Source: Nocardia asiatica NBRC 100129
Lineage (GTDB): Bacteria; Actinomycetota; Actinomycetes; Mycobacteriales; Mycobacteriaceae
DNA length: 44,557 bases
Reading direction: 5' to 3'
NCBI RefSeq assembly: GCF_000308415.1
Contig: NZ_BAFS01000464.1
Location: 1 to 44,557, forward strand
A program made the position numbers and the translations under genes. Below, piece by piece: positions 7,780 through 16,200 of the stretch. Under the pieces are notes generated by a model, which saw only the letters and a program-made list of their open reading frames with translations, was not told the DNA's origin and made no database searches. The stretch's first letter is position 1. The number at the start of each line of letters is the position of its first letter.

Positions 7780-8760
7780 ATGACCGAACCAGGCCGCGCC
7801 CCCGGGCAACCAGGGTCTCCGATAGACAGCCGACCGTCCGTCGGGGACGGGCGGGTACCTCGTAGCCAGCGCGTCGCGGCACGAGAGCAGATCACAGAAT
7901 GGGTCACCAACTTCCGCGCGTTGGTCTACACCCACACCGCCACACACGGATCCGGCGGTGACGAAGCGTGGCTTGACAGCGAGCACAGCGCACTCGAGTT
8001 ACAGATTCAGATCGTCGCAGGCCTGTCGGAACGTGAACGCGAACAAGCGATCACGGCGTTGGCGCGAGCTCGTCGGCTCGAATACCCCGAACGACCGGTA
8101 TTCGAGCCGCTGCCTACCTCGCTGTGGCAACAGCTGACAGCATCAATCGCCGCGCGGTGGCGCAAGCTCACCAACAGCCCTGGCACCGAAGCTCCGGAGT
8201 CGCTGCCAGTTCGGCATCAGCGCCCTCGAGGCGATGCCAACCTCATCGCTTCAGCCGGGCTACCGCGGGCAGCCGGTCACACAGCCGATCGGACGGCCGA
8301 GCGTACCGCGGTGTTGCAGTGGATCGACGACCTCGGCGCTATGGTTTCCGCCGGGAACCAAACCACGGCAATCGGCTTTGCTGAGAAGATCCGCACCCAC
8401 CTGGCTCGGGGAGCGCTCAGCCCCAGCGAGACCTATCGCGCTCGAATCGTCGTCGCTGCCGCCGTGCATGCCACCGCGCGGGGACTTCCGTTCCCGGACA
8501 ACCCACGAGCGCTCATCGTCTTCCAGCATCGCTTTGCCATGTGGGCCCAAGCCGGCCCCGCCCTTCACGCGAGCGATCAGGTTTCGACGACGACAGCAGC
8601 CGCAGATGGCGACGCACCCACGCTGGACGAGGCCGTGTTGAGCCGCCCCCAATCGGTGTCTCACGCCCCGATCGCTCACCTGGCTGCGGCGCCACACGAA
8701 CCCTTCGGTGCCGCCGAGGCGACCCTCCACGAATCCCCTGCCATCGACGCGGCGCCATAA
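7780..8760 (+). CDS. Helical protein of unknown function, paralogue A
   Basis: The 326 aa product starts at ATG 7780 behind GGGAAGGAAG, 18 bases after the zeta-like gene, so it is probably in the same operon. It has no signal peptide or membrane segment. Two units of one pattern can be seen: residues about 36-120 (EQITEWVTNFRALVY, LSEREREQAITAL, ERPVFEPLPTSLW) and about 176-255 (AVLQWIDDLGAMVS, LSPSETYRARIVVAAA, GLPFPDNPRALIVF, FAMW). Both units recur in the next gene. The C-terminus is Ala/Pro-rich and likely disordered. I do not recognise the family; a helical scaffold or binding protein is a guess. Confidence 0.75.
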   Translation: MTEPGRAPGQPGSPIDSRPSVGDGRVPRSQRVAAREQITEWVTNFRALVYTHTATHGSGGDEAWLDSEHSALELQIQIVAGLSEREREQAITALARARRLEYPERPVFEPLPTSLWQQLTASIAARWRKLTNSPGTEAPESLPVRHQRPRGDANLIASAGLPRAAGHTADRTAERTAVLQWIDDLGAMVSAGNQTTAIGFAEKIRTHLARGALSPSETYRARIVVAAAVHATARGLPFPDNPRALIVFQHRFAMWAQAGPALHASDQVSTTTAAADGDAPTLDEAVLSRPQSVSHAPIAHLAAAPHEPFGAAEATLHESPAIDAAP

Positions 8761-8802
8761 CCGACCAACCGCCCATCAGACTCGAGTCCGGAGACAACCA
8801 CC

Positions 8803-9963
8803 ATGGCCGACGACACAACCTCTTCCAACGAACCCACCACCCGGCCCGCCGGTCTGCTCGACGTCGCGTTGCGGCAAGACCACGAACTGGTGGTCGGCTC
8901 GGCGCGGGACCGTATTCAGGCGCTCCTGCGCCGGTGGCGAGAAGACGATCCGGAGGCGGATGCCCCACCGAGAAGCGTGCGACAACAGATCAGCCGCGAG
9001 CTCCGTCGATACAGCCGCGCACAGGCTGTCGAGCGCGCGGCTGCCCGCGACTCCATCAGCGCCCGAGTACGCCACTTTCACGCCATGGTGTACGAGACCA
9101 GACTTGCCGAGCGCGACCAGTCGTACATCAACGCAGCGCTCGACGGCACGACACCCGAGGTCCCAGCACGGATCAAGGTGTCAGACCACCAGTATCTCAA
9201 CGGGCAACGCGAGGCGCTCGCCCAAGAGATCAGAGACGATCGCCGACTTTCTCCTGCCGACCGAACGCAGGCGCTGATCGCCGTCTACACCAACAGCCCC
9301 ACAGGCCTTGTGTTCCGGCCCGACCCTCAACTACGGATGGACGTGCTGCGCTTCCATCTGGATGCCCTGCGGCTGAAGATTGGACACAGCTGGTCACAGT
9401 TGCGCGCCGCGACGATCCAGGCGGTCGGCGAGCACGTCGACACATCCCCCACTGCGGGCCAGGACCACACGAGCGCCACAGATCAGGGCACCGACCGCGC
9501 ATCCAGTGAACAGGGCACCACAGCACGGCAGGGCGAGCTGATCGAATGGCTGGGCCGACTACCGAACCGGGTCAATGATGAGCGTGGGGCGGCCCCCACG
9601 GTCAGCCGCATCATGTCGGAGATGAATCGCCACCTCGAGGGCTTGCCGGTGGAAGCGCAGGATCGGGCCCTGCTCATCACCGCAGAGATCGTTCGCGACA
9701 CCCACCGGGGCATCGACTTCACCGACGATCCGCGGGCGCTGATGGCGCTGGATGACGAATCCTTCGACATGTGGATCGACCAGCGGCGGCCCGCAGCGGG
9801 GGCCGATCACGCCGTCGAGCAGGTCGACGCGAGTTTGACCGCGGCCTCGTGCGCACAGCCGCACCCCATGGTCGCCACCGCCGCCGACGACACACTCACT
9901 GAGCCCGGCCCTGTTGTCGGAAGCGATGCGCTCGCGCAGCCCGCTGTCGTAGCTGGGATGTAG
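8803..9963 (+). CDS. Helical protein of unknown function, paralogue B
   Basis: The 386 aa product starts at ATG 8803 (the GGAG upstream at 8790-8793 is plausible). It is homologous to paralogue A over two units: residues about 82-195 (ARDSISARVRHFHAMVYETR, LSPADRTQALIAV, GLVFRPDPQLRMDVL) and about 244-330 (GELIEWLGRLPNRVN, LEGLPVEAQDRALLITAEIV, HRGIDFTDDPRALMAL, SFDMWI). An extra charged helical stretch lies at 30-80, and a Thr/Ser/Gln-rich linker separates the units. The shared core reads W..L...V, then LP/LS.....RA, then RG..F.D.PRAL.....F.MW. The two genes arose by duplication of a two-unit ancestor. Function unknown. Confidence 0.75.
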   Translation: MADDTTSSNEPTTRPAGLLDVALRQDHELVVGSARDRIQALLRRWREDDPEADAPPRSVRQQISRELRRYSRAQAVERAAARDSISARVRHFHAMVYETRLAERDQSYINAALDGTTPEVPARIKVSDHQYLNGQREALAQEIRDDRRLSPADRTQALIAVYTNSPTGLVFRPDPQLRMDVLRFHLDALRLKIGHSWSQLRAATIQAVGEHVDTSPTAGQDHTSATDQGTDRASSEQGTTARQGELIEWLGRLPNRVNDERGAAPTVSRIMSEMNRHLEGLPVEAQDRALLITAEIVRDTHRGIDFTDDPRALMALDDESFDMWIDQRRPAAGADHAVEQVDASLTAASCAQPHPMVATAADDTLTEPGPVVGSDALAQPAVVAGM

Positions 9964-10042
9964 GAGACGAATACACCGGTAGCCCGGCGCGGTGAGAGTC
10001 CATCGCCGCTCGCACGGAGACCGGATATGAACACGTCCCGAC

Positions 10043-10097
10043 CTGCGTTGCATCAGCTCGGCTCGCCGAGTCGGCAGCTCGAACTGATGCAACGCAG
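10043..10097. terminator. Bidirectional terminator-like inverted repeat
   Basis: CTGCGTTGCATCAG (10043-10056) is exactly reverse-complementary to 10084-10097. Inside, CTCGGC-TC-GCCGAG (10057-10070) forms its own hairpin. It sits between the end of paralogue B and the end of the convergent ATPase-like gene, where a two-way terminator would be expected. Confidence 0.7.
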
Positions 10098-10116
10098 CCG
10101 TCGTCGGGGTCGGCTG

Positions 10117-11505
10117 CTATGTGCTGGTGGCGGACAGAGCGAGCGCGTCACCGGTCGCAGCATCTGACGGCTGATTGCCGACCGGCGGTGCGGAGCCCGG
10201 TGCTGGTCGCTGCAACTCCTCCATCCGGTGGCGGACGACGTGATCGAACCGGGGATGGTGACCGAGCCGGGTGGTGGCCTCAGCGTGTCGGCTCGTCAGT
10301 TGGTCGGGATCGGCCGATTCGTTCAAATACCAGATCGCCTGGTTGATCCGCAGCTCGTAGCGGCGTGCCTCATAAGCCTTGTTGACGATTTCCTTGTCCT
10401 TGCCGACTTCCTCGATGATCTCGCTGTAGCGGCGGTCCAGTTCGGAGAAGTCGTCGATGGTGCGCAATTCGTCGGCCCTGCTGACCAGCCGCATATGCTC
10501 GTAGCGCTTCTTGTAGGCCAAGGCGAGTTTGGGGTGTGGCACGCCGAGTCGCTGTGTGCATTCGGCCATCAGGATCTCGAGTTCCTCGAGGCTGGTGGTC
10601 GTGAACAGCTGCACGATCATCGTGTCCACCGCCGTGCGCAGCATCCGTGTCGCGACCACATCGTGGTTCAGACGCAGATGCTCATGCAACAGGTCTGCGA
10701 CCGTCAGATTCGGCAGCGTCGTCAGTAGCCCACCCCGAGCGTGTCGATTGTGCGCGACGGCGAGCACGGGCGCCTCACCGAATCGCATCTGCACGCACGC
10801 TGTGACCTGGTTCAGCAGATCCAGCGGCAGATCCCGCCGACGAAATGTCCTGCTCGGGTCTGTGAAGTCCTTGACCGGGACCGCGGTCGCGCCGTCGTCT
10901 GCGGCCCCGTTGCGAGCCGTCAGTTCGGCGCGGGATGTGGCCAGCACGACGCCGGGGAACTCCATCAGTAGCTCCATCAGGGTCTGCCAGCGTGCGTTTG
11001 CCTGCCGCCAGTGCCCTCTCGCTGGCTCGATGTCGGCGGCCGGGTCATCGGCGAGTCGGTCGGCGGTCGTGCCAGCGCACAGGGCTTGCGCAACTGCACC
11101 GGCCCGGTTGATGGCCGACAACTGGCTGATGGAGTTGATCACCAGCACTACGGCGGGATCTCCGTTGACGGCAGCTGCGGTGGCCAGATCACGGACAGCT
11201 CTGATCTGGCCGAGGATGTCTTCCCAGCTGCCGTCGTGATCGAGCAGGTGAGCTTTCTCGACGCCAGGAAGGTACTCGTCGCCGTCGCGTTCGTGGCCGA
11301 TATCGAACCAGTACATCGCGCCGACGCGCGGGTCGGCCGCATAGGCCACGAGGAGCTCGATCATGTCGTCCCAGCTGACGGGGTCACCGTCGAACAGGAC
11401 CAATGGGCTGCACGATCCGGCTGGCTTGCGGGTCCTGATGGCTATACCGCTGCGAAACTTCGTAGGGCGCGCGCTATCCTGAGCGCGACCCGTTGTGGAT
11501 TCCAT
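10117..11505 (-). CDS. RecA-fold ATPase homologue lacking Walker A (phage Sak4/AAA-like family)
   Basis: The 462 aa product starts at ATG 11505 behind GAGAGGA. Its order of motifs follows a RecA-like ATP-binding family common in actinobacteria and their phages: PLVLFDGD, then VGAMYWFDIGHERDGDEYLPG, DGSWEDILGQIRAVRDLA, VVLVINSISQL, RWQTLMELLMEFPGVVLATS, and a beta-rich C-terminal half of the core. In active members the strand after VLFDG leads into a GKS/T loop; here it reads DGDPVSWDDM (residues 39-48) with no Gly-Lys-Ser. The Walker B strand ends in Asn (VINS, 122-125) where Asp is usual. Residues about 330-400 are a charged helical region. It converges on paralogue B and is separated from DUF1173 by about 330 bases. 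ATP hydrolysis looks unlikely; a structural or single-strand-DNA-related role is inference. Confidence 0.65.
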   Translation of the reverse strand: MESTTGRAQDSARPTKFRSGIAIRTRKPAGSCSPLVLFDGDPVSWDDMIELLVAYAADPRVGAMYWFDIGHERDGDEYLPGVEKAHLLDHDGSWEDILGQIRAVRDLATAAAVNGDPAVVLVINSISQLSAINRAGAVAQALCAGTTADRLADDPAADIEPARGHWRQANARWQTLMELLMEFPGVVLATSRAELTARNGAADDGATAVPVKDFTDPSRTFRRRDLPLDLLNQVTACVQMRFGEAPVLAVAHNRHARGGLLTTLPNLTVADLLHEHLRLNHDVVATRMLRTAVDTMIVQLFTTTSLEELEILMAECTQRLGVPHPKLALAYKKRYEHMRLVSRADELRTIDDFSELDRRYSEIIEEVGKDKEIVNKAYEARRYELRINQAIWYLNESADPDQLTSRHAEATTRLGHHPRFDHVVRHRMEELQRPAPGSAPPVGNQPSDAATGDALALSATST

Positions 11506-11835
11506 GTAGTCCTCTCTGGCGGGTCAGGGCCTCGTATCGCACGACTCTTGACCGGAGAGCGATATGAGGCCCGCGGCATTTCTGGGAGGCCACATGTCCT
11601 CGAAACTCGTTGAGGCGTAACTCATCACGGAGCAGGACTGTGGCTTGCAACCGAAGCTATCACCGCGATCCGCACGCCTGCAACAGCATAAGGTAATTTT
11701 TGCGATAATATCTGCGGGGGCGCTGCTGCAAGCGGGAAAGCGACGCTGATCCGCTACCGCAGAACCGCTACGGAGCATCGAGTGACAGGAGAAACACGCA
11801 GGTGGCGGCACAAGCATTCACCGGTGTGGCGAATC
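11506..11835. other. Gap with an AT-rich segment, probable promoter of the ATPase-like gene
   Basis: No convincing gene. The run near 11690-11715 (AAGGTAATTTTTGCGATAAT) is markedly AT-rich for this replicon and lies about 190 bases upstream of the leftward ATPase-like gene. On the minus strand it offers TATGCT as a possible -10 box. Confidence 0.4.
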
Positions 11836-13050
11836 TCAGAGAGCGAGTGACGGCATCGGCTCGGTGACGGTCCACTCATGCAGCCGAGCCCCGCTGTTGC
11901 GGTAATGTCGACGCTTCTCGCGTCTCCTCTGTTCGTAATCCAGCAATCCCGGTCTACCCCATACTTCGAAGTAGGCCGGTGGATTTTCGTCGGTCAGGAT
12001 ATAGTCCGGGAACACCGCGCTCCCGTCGTAGCGCAGCGGTTTGATGTAGCGGCGTCCGACTCTGGCGAGTTCGTCGGCGGCCCTTACCTCATACGACGAG
12101 TCCGAGGGGATCCAATCCCTGTTGGTGAGCATCACCGCGGCATCGATCGCGACCGCGTAGCCGTCGCGGGAGCGTTCGATGTAGGCCAGCATGACGCGCC
12201 GTCCACCAGCGTCCACGGCCGCCTGCGAGAAGGCATGACGGTAGGACGATTGCAGGCGTTCGTGCAGGGACTCTCGGATGAAGATTTGCCGAGCACGCTG
12301 ATGTTCGAGTTCATACCGGTAGAGGCGGCCGGCGCCTGGCCGCGTGCGTCCGCCGTCGCGTGCCAGGTGGGTCTGTTTCAGTTCCCCCAGAACGAAGCCA
12401 CGACGCAACCGTGCCTTGTCGCTGCGCAACCTCGACAGGTAGCGGTCGAAGTCGCCGATGCTCGACCGGCGGTGCACCAGGTAGAGGAACTCGGCGGCGG
12501 GCTGGTTGTTGATCACGCAGTCGGCGAGCTGTTCACCCAACGCGCTCACGACCTCCTGCCATGGGCGGCGCCGGGTACCGCCGTGCCAGGCGTTCAAAGC
12601 CGCCTCCTCCCACAGGAAGTGCAGAAGGGCCAACAGCCCCAGCCGTGAGCGGTTGACTCCTGGTTCCGAGGAAGCAGTGGATGGAGTGCTCGCTGCCTGC
12701 ACCGGGGAACTCACCAGCGGCGCCGCGAACCGGATCGTCGTCGTGCCGTCCTCACCGCGGCGGATCGCGGCATCGGTGTAGGCACTCTGGCCGCTCAATT
12801 CCGGATCGAGCCTGTGAAAAGCACACCACGCCTGGTGGGCATACCCGCCATGAGGCCAGACCGCCAAGGAGTAGCTGCCACCGCGGCGGCGTGTGACCAG
12901 CCGCAACAGCTTGTCACAGCACAAACATTCAGCGCTCTTGTCCGCCCACGCGCGCGACAGTAGCGGCACATAGCCATCCGGGTCGTCGCGAACCGCACTG
13001 TAGAGCACAGCTCGCCCATCCAGTCGCACCCAGGTCCGGAAGTCGCTCAT
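11836..13050 (-). CDS. DUF1173 family protein
   Basis: The 404 aa product starts at ATG 13050 behind GGGGA. It matches the layout of DUF1173, a family found beside conjugation genes: an N-terminal CLCCDKLLRLVTRR followed by YAHQAWCAFHRLDPELSG, where Cys and His residues could bind zinc, then AIRRGEDGTTTIRFAAPL, LGLLALLHFLWEEAALNAW, and a helical part. The C-terminal part (VFPDYILTDENPPAYFEVWG, then YEQRRREKRRHY) looks like a restriction-nuclease-type fold, where Asp, Glu and Lys could form a catalytic centre. The biochemical role is not established. It is divergent from the relaxase gene across 158 bases, which fits a transfer-related role. Confidence 0.8.
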   Translation of the reverse strand: MSDFRTWVRLDGRAVLYSAVRDDPDGYVPLLSRAWADKSAECLCCDKLLRLVTRRRGGSYSLAVWPHGGYAHQAWCAFHRLDPELSGQSAYTDAAIRRGEDGTTTIRFAAPLVSSPVQAASTPSTASSEPGVNRSRLGLLALLHFLWEEAALNAWHGGTRRRPWQEVVSALGEQLADCVINNQPAAEFLYLVHRRSSIGDFDRYLSRLRSDKARLRRGFVLGELKQTHLARDGGRTRPGAGRLYRYELEHQRARQIFIRESLHERLQSSYRHAFSQAAVDAGGRRVMLAYIERSRDGYAVAIDAAVMLTNRDWIPSDSSYEVRAADELARVGRRYIKPLRYDGSAVFPDYILTDENPPAYFEVWGRPGLLDYEQRRREKRRHYRNSGARLHEWTVTEPMPSLAL

Positions 13051-13208
13051 CGTGCGTCCCCTACGCCTCTGTTGTCCGAATTCACGGTATCGGCCGGTGG
13101 TGACAGAAACCCGGCCTCCGTGATCGTTCCGGCATGAAAATTGTTGTCACACCGCCTGTCTGACCAGCAGCCCGTTATCGGTGATCGGCAGATACGTTCG
13201 GGCCGGTG
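13051..13208. promoter_or_regulatory. Divergent promoter region, DUF1173/relaxase
   Basis: The 158 bases between two divergent transfer-type genes must hold promoters in both directions and could hold an oriT. Similar GTTATCGGTGATCGG and GGTATCGGCCGGTGG segments are visible, but no perfect inverted repeat or nick motif could be assigned. Confidence 0.4.
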
Positions 13209-16200
13209 ATGACGCTGCATGTGCTGCACGGCGGCAACGGATACCGGTACCTGACCCGGACCGTCGCCACCGCTGACGTGCGGCAGTCGGGTGAACAGAA
13301 CCTGGCCGACTTCGCCCGCCTCTCAGGAACACCGCCCGGATTGTGGTGCGGTCGAGGAGCCGAACACCTGGGAGTCGCCGGCCAGGTGACCACCGCCCAG
13401 ATGCGTGCACTGTTCGGCCAAGGCCTCCATCCCAACGCCCAGGAAATCCTCGCCACCGGCGCGGCCGCGGGGATCCCGCCCAAGGAACTCTCGGCCTCCA
13501 TCCGACTGGGGTCACCGTTCTACCGCCTCGGCGGAGCGACGACACCGATCAGCGAAATCCACGCACGCCTCATCGCGAACTTCACGGCCATGAACGGACG
13601 AGCGCCTTCGCGGCGGGACTGGGCGGCACTGCGTCGCGCGGCAGCGCTGGAGCATCTTTCACGGGACGGCGAGCAGCCGACCCCGCGAGAGATGCAAAAG
13701 GCACTCGCAGACGAGCGACGCCGGATGCGCAAACCAGTCGCAGGCTACGAGGGCGCCTTCGCCGGTCCGGCGTCGGTATCGAAAGTGCTCTTCGGATTGG
13801 GCAGCCCAGCAGTTCGGCAAGTCCTGTGGCAGGCACATCTCGACGCGATCCGCGAAACAGTGCACTTCGCTGAACAGCACTACGCCATCACCCGCCGCGG
13901 CCGTGGCGGTGTGCGCAAGATCGACGCAGACGGTTTCGCGGCGGTGCTGTTCACCCATTGGGACAACCGTGTCGGCGACCCGTTTCTGCACACCCACATG
14001 GTCATCCCCAACAAGGTGCTCGGCGTCGACGGGCGATGGAGCTGCCTCGACGCCCGCGCATTGCACCAGGCAGCGGTGTCGTTGTCGTGCCGATACAACG
14101 CCACCCTGATCGGGATGCTGCAACGGCGGCTGGGGCTGCAGTTCGAGGAACGCTCTCGCGGGCGAGGGAAGAAGCCGACTCTCGAAATCGTCGGCATCCC
14201 CGATGAGTTGATCCAGTTGTTCTCCCAGCGGCGCGCGGAAATCCAGACCGCCACCGAGCAGCTGGTCCTCGAGTTCGAGCGCTGCAACGGGCACTCGCCG
14301 GACAAGGTCACCCAGATCAAGCTGGCGAAGAAGGCCACGCTGGCCACCCGCGGCAGCAAGCCGTTGCCTCGCCCGCTGGAAGAGATGTTCGACGAGTGGG
14401 ATGCCCGCGCCACTGAACTGCTGGCCTCCGGCGGCGACAGCCGCAGTGGCCGCCAGTTCGTGGAGGATGTGACGCGAGCGTCTTCTCCAGTAGTGCAGTA
14501 CCGACCTCGAATCGTCGCCATCCACGCTGGTGTGGCCGCCGGACCGGCTGCGATCCAGGCCGGTGACCTGCCTGTTCTCTCCGCCGCGGTGGACACCGAG
14601 CTGCGGCGGTTCCGCTTCGACTCACCCGCCGCGCGAGCAGCCGCACAACGCGAGGCGCTGGCGTTGCTGTCGCTGAGCCACCCCGACAACGTGGTCGCTG
14701 AGGTGCAAAAGGCCACGCGCCGGGTGTTCGTCGCTGATCGGATCGCCAGCGAGGTCGTGCAGAGAGTGTCCGCACAGCGGACCACCTGGACCGAAACCCA
14801 CGTTCGCGCCGAGACCGAGGACCGGCTGGCGCTGTGCGAGTTTCCTGATGACGCCGCCCATCGGGCAGCAGTGGAGCAGGTGGTGGCTTTGGTGCTCGAC
14901 GCGCACAGCATCCGACTGACCATCGATCCGGAGCCGGTGCCAGCAGCGATGCAGCGCCGCAACGGCGACAGCGTTTTCGCTGGCCCGTCGGCAACCACAG
15001 TTCGCTACACCAGCACCGCCGTGCTCGACCGCGAAGCGCAGTTACAGGACGCCGCCCAACAACCCACTCCCGAGTTCTTGACGCACGACGAAGTCGCGGC
15101 AGCGATTGCCGCGGTCGAACAAGCCGACACCCATCGCGGTGCGCCTCGCCGGCTGACGATCGGCCAGCGGAGGGTGGCCGCGCACCTGTGCACCACTGGC
15201 ACCAGGCTGGCGGTGGCGGTGGGACCGGCCGGTGCCGGAAAGACCACGGCGCTGCGGGCGGTTGTGCGTGCGTGGCGCGACGCAGGACGCGCCGTGATCG
15301 CCCTGAGCCCCCAGAAGAGTTCCGCCCGCGTGCTGGCCGCCGACATCGGAATTCCCGCCGACACCATCGCCTCCGTGCTGTGGGCGCACCGCAACGGCCG
15401 CGGCCCCACGATCCCATCGGGGGCAATGCTGCTGGTCGACGAGGCCGGGATGGCCTCCACTGCCGACCTGGCCGCCCTTCAACGACTCGCCGACCAGGCA
15501 GGCGCTGTAGTGCGCTGGGTCGGTGACCCGTGGCAGCTGTCTGCCGTGGAAGCAGGTGGCGCCCTCCGGCTCATCGCCGCGGACACCAAATGCCCAGAGC
15601 TGGACATGGTAGTGCGCTTCACCGACCTGGAGGAAGCCGCAGCCACCCTGCACGTCCGCAACGGCGACCCCAAGCAGGCCTGGCAGTTCTACGACAGCCG
15701 AAGCCGAGTCCGCTCAGGGCTGGCGGTGCAACTACGCGAGCAGATGCTCGCCGCGCACCTGCACGATCTCGACGAGGGCGCGTCGTCGCTGATGATGGCC
15801 GCCACCGTCGACGACGTCTACCGGCTCAACGGCGCCGCGCAAGCCGCGCACGCCCAACGCGGCAGCATCGACCTCGCTGGCAGCAGTGGTGCCCTCTCTG
15901 ACGGTCACCGCGGATACGTCGGCGACATCGTGGTCACCCGCCGCAACGCACGGCGCATCCGGATCACCGGCGGCAGCCGCTCCGGAAGCCCGGTCACCAA
16001 CGGCGACCGCTGGCGCGTACTGCGCGTCCACGACGACGGCTCGCTGACGGTCGTCGGCGCCGATCACCGCGGCCGGGTGCACCTTCCACGACGGTACGTA
16101 GCCGAGGACGTCGAGCTGGGATACGCCTGCACCGTCCACCGAGCGCAAGGCCTCACTGTGGACCGCGCCCACCTGCTGATGGGCACCAGCCTGGGCCGCG

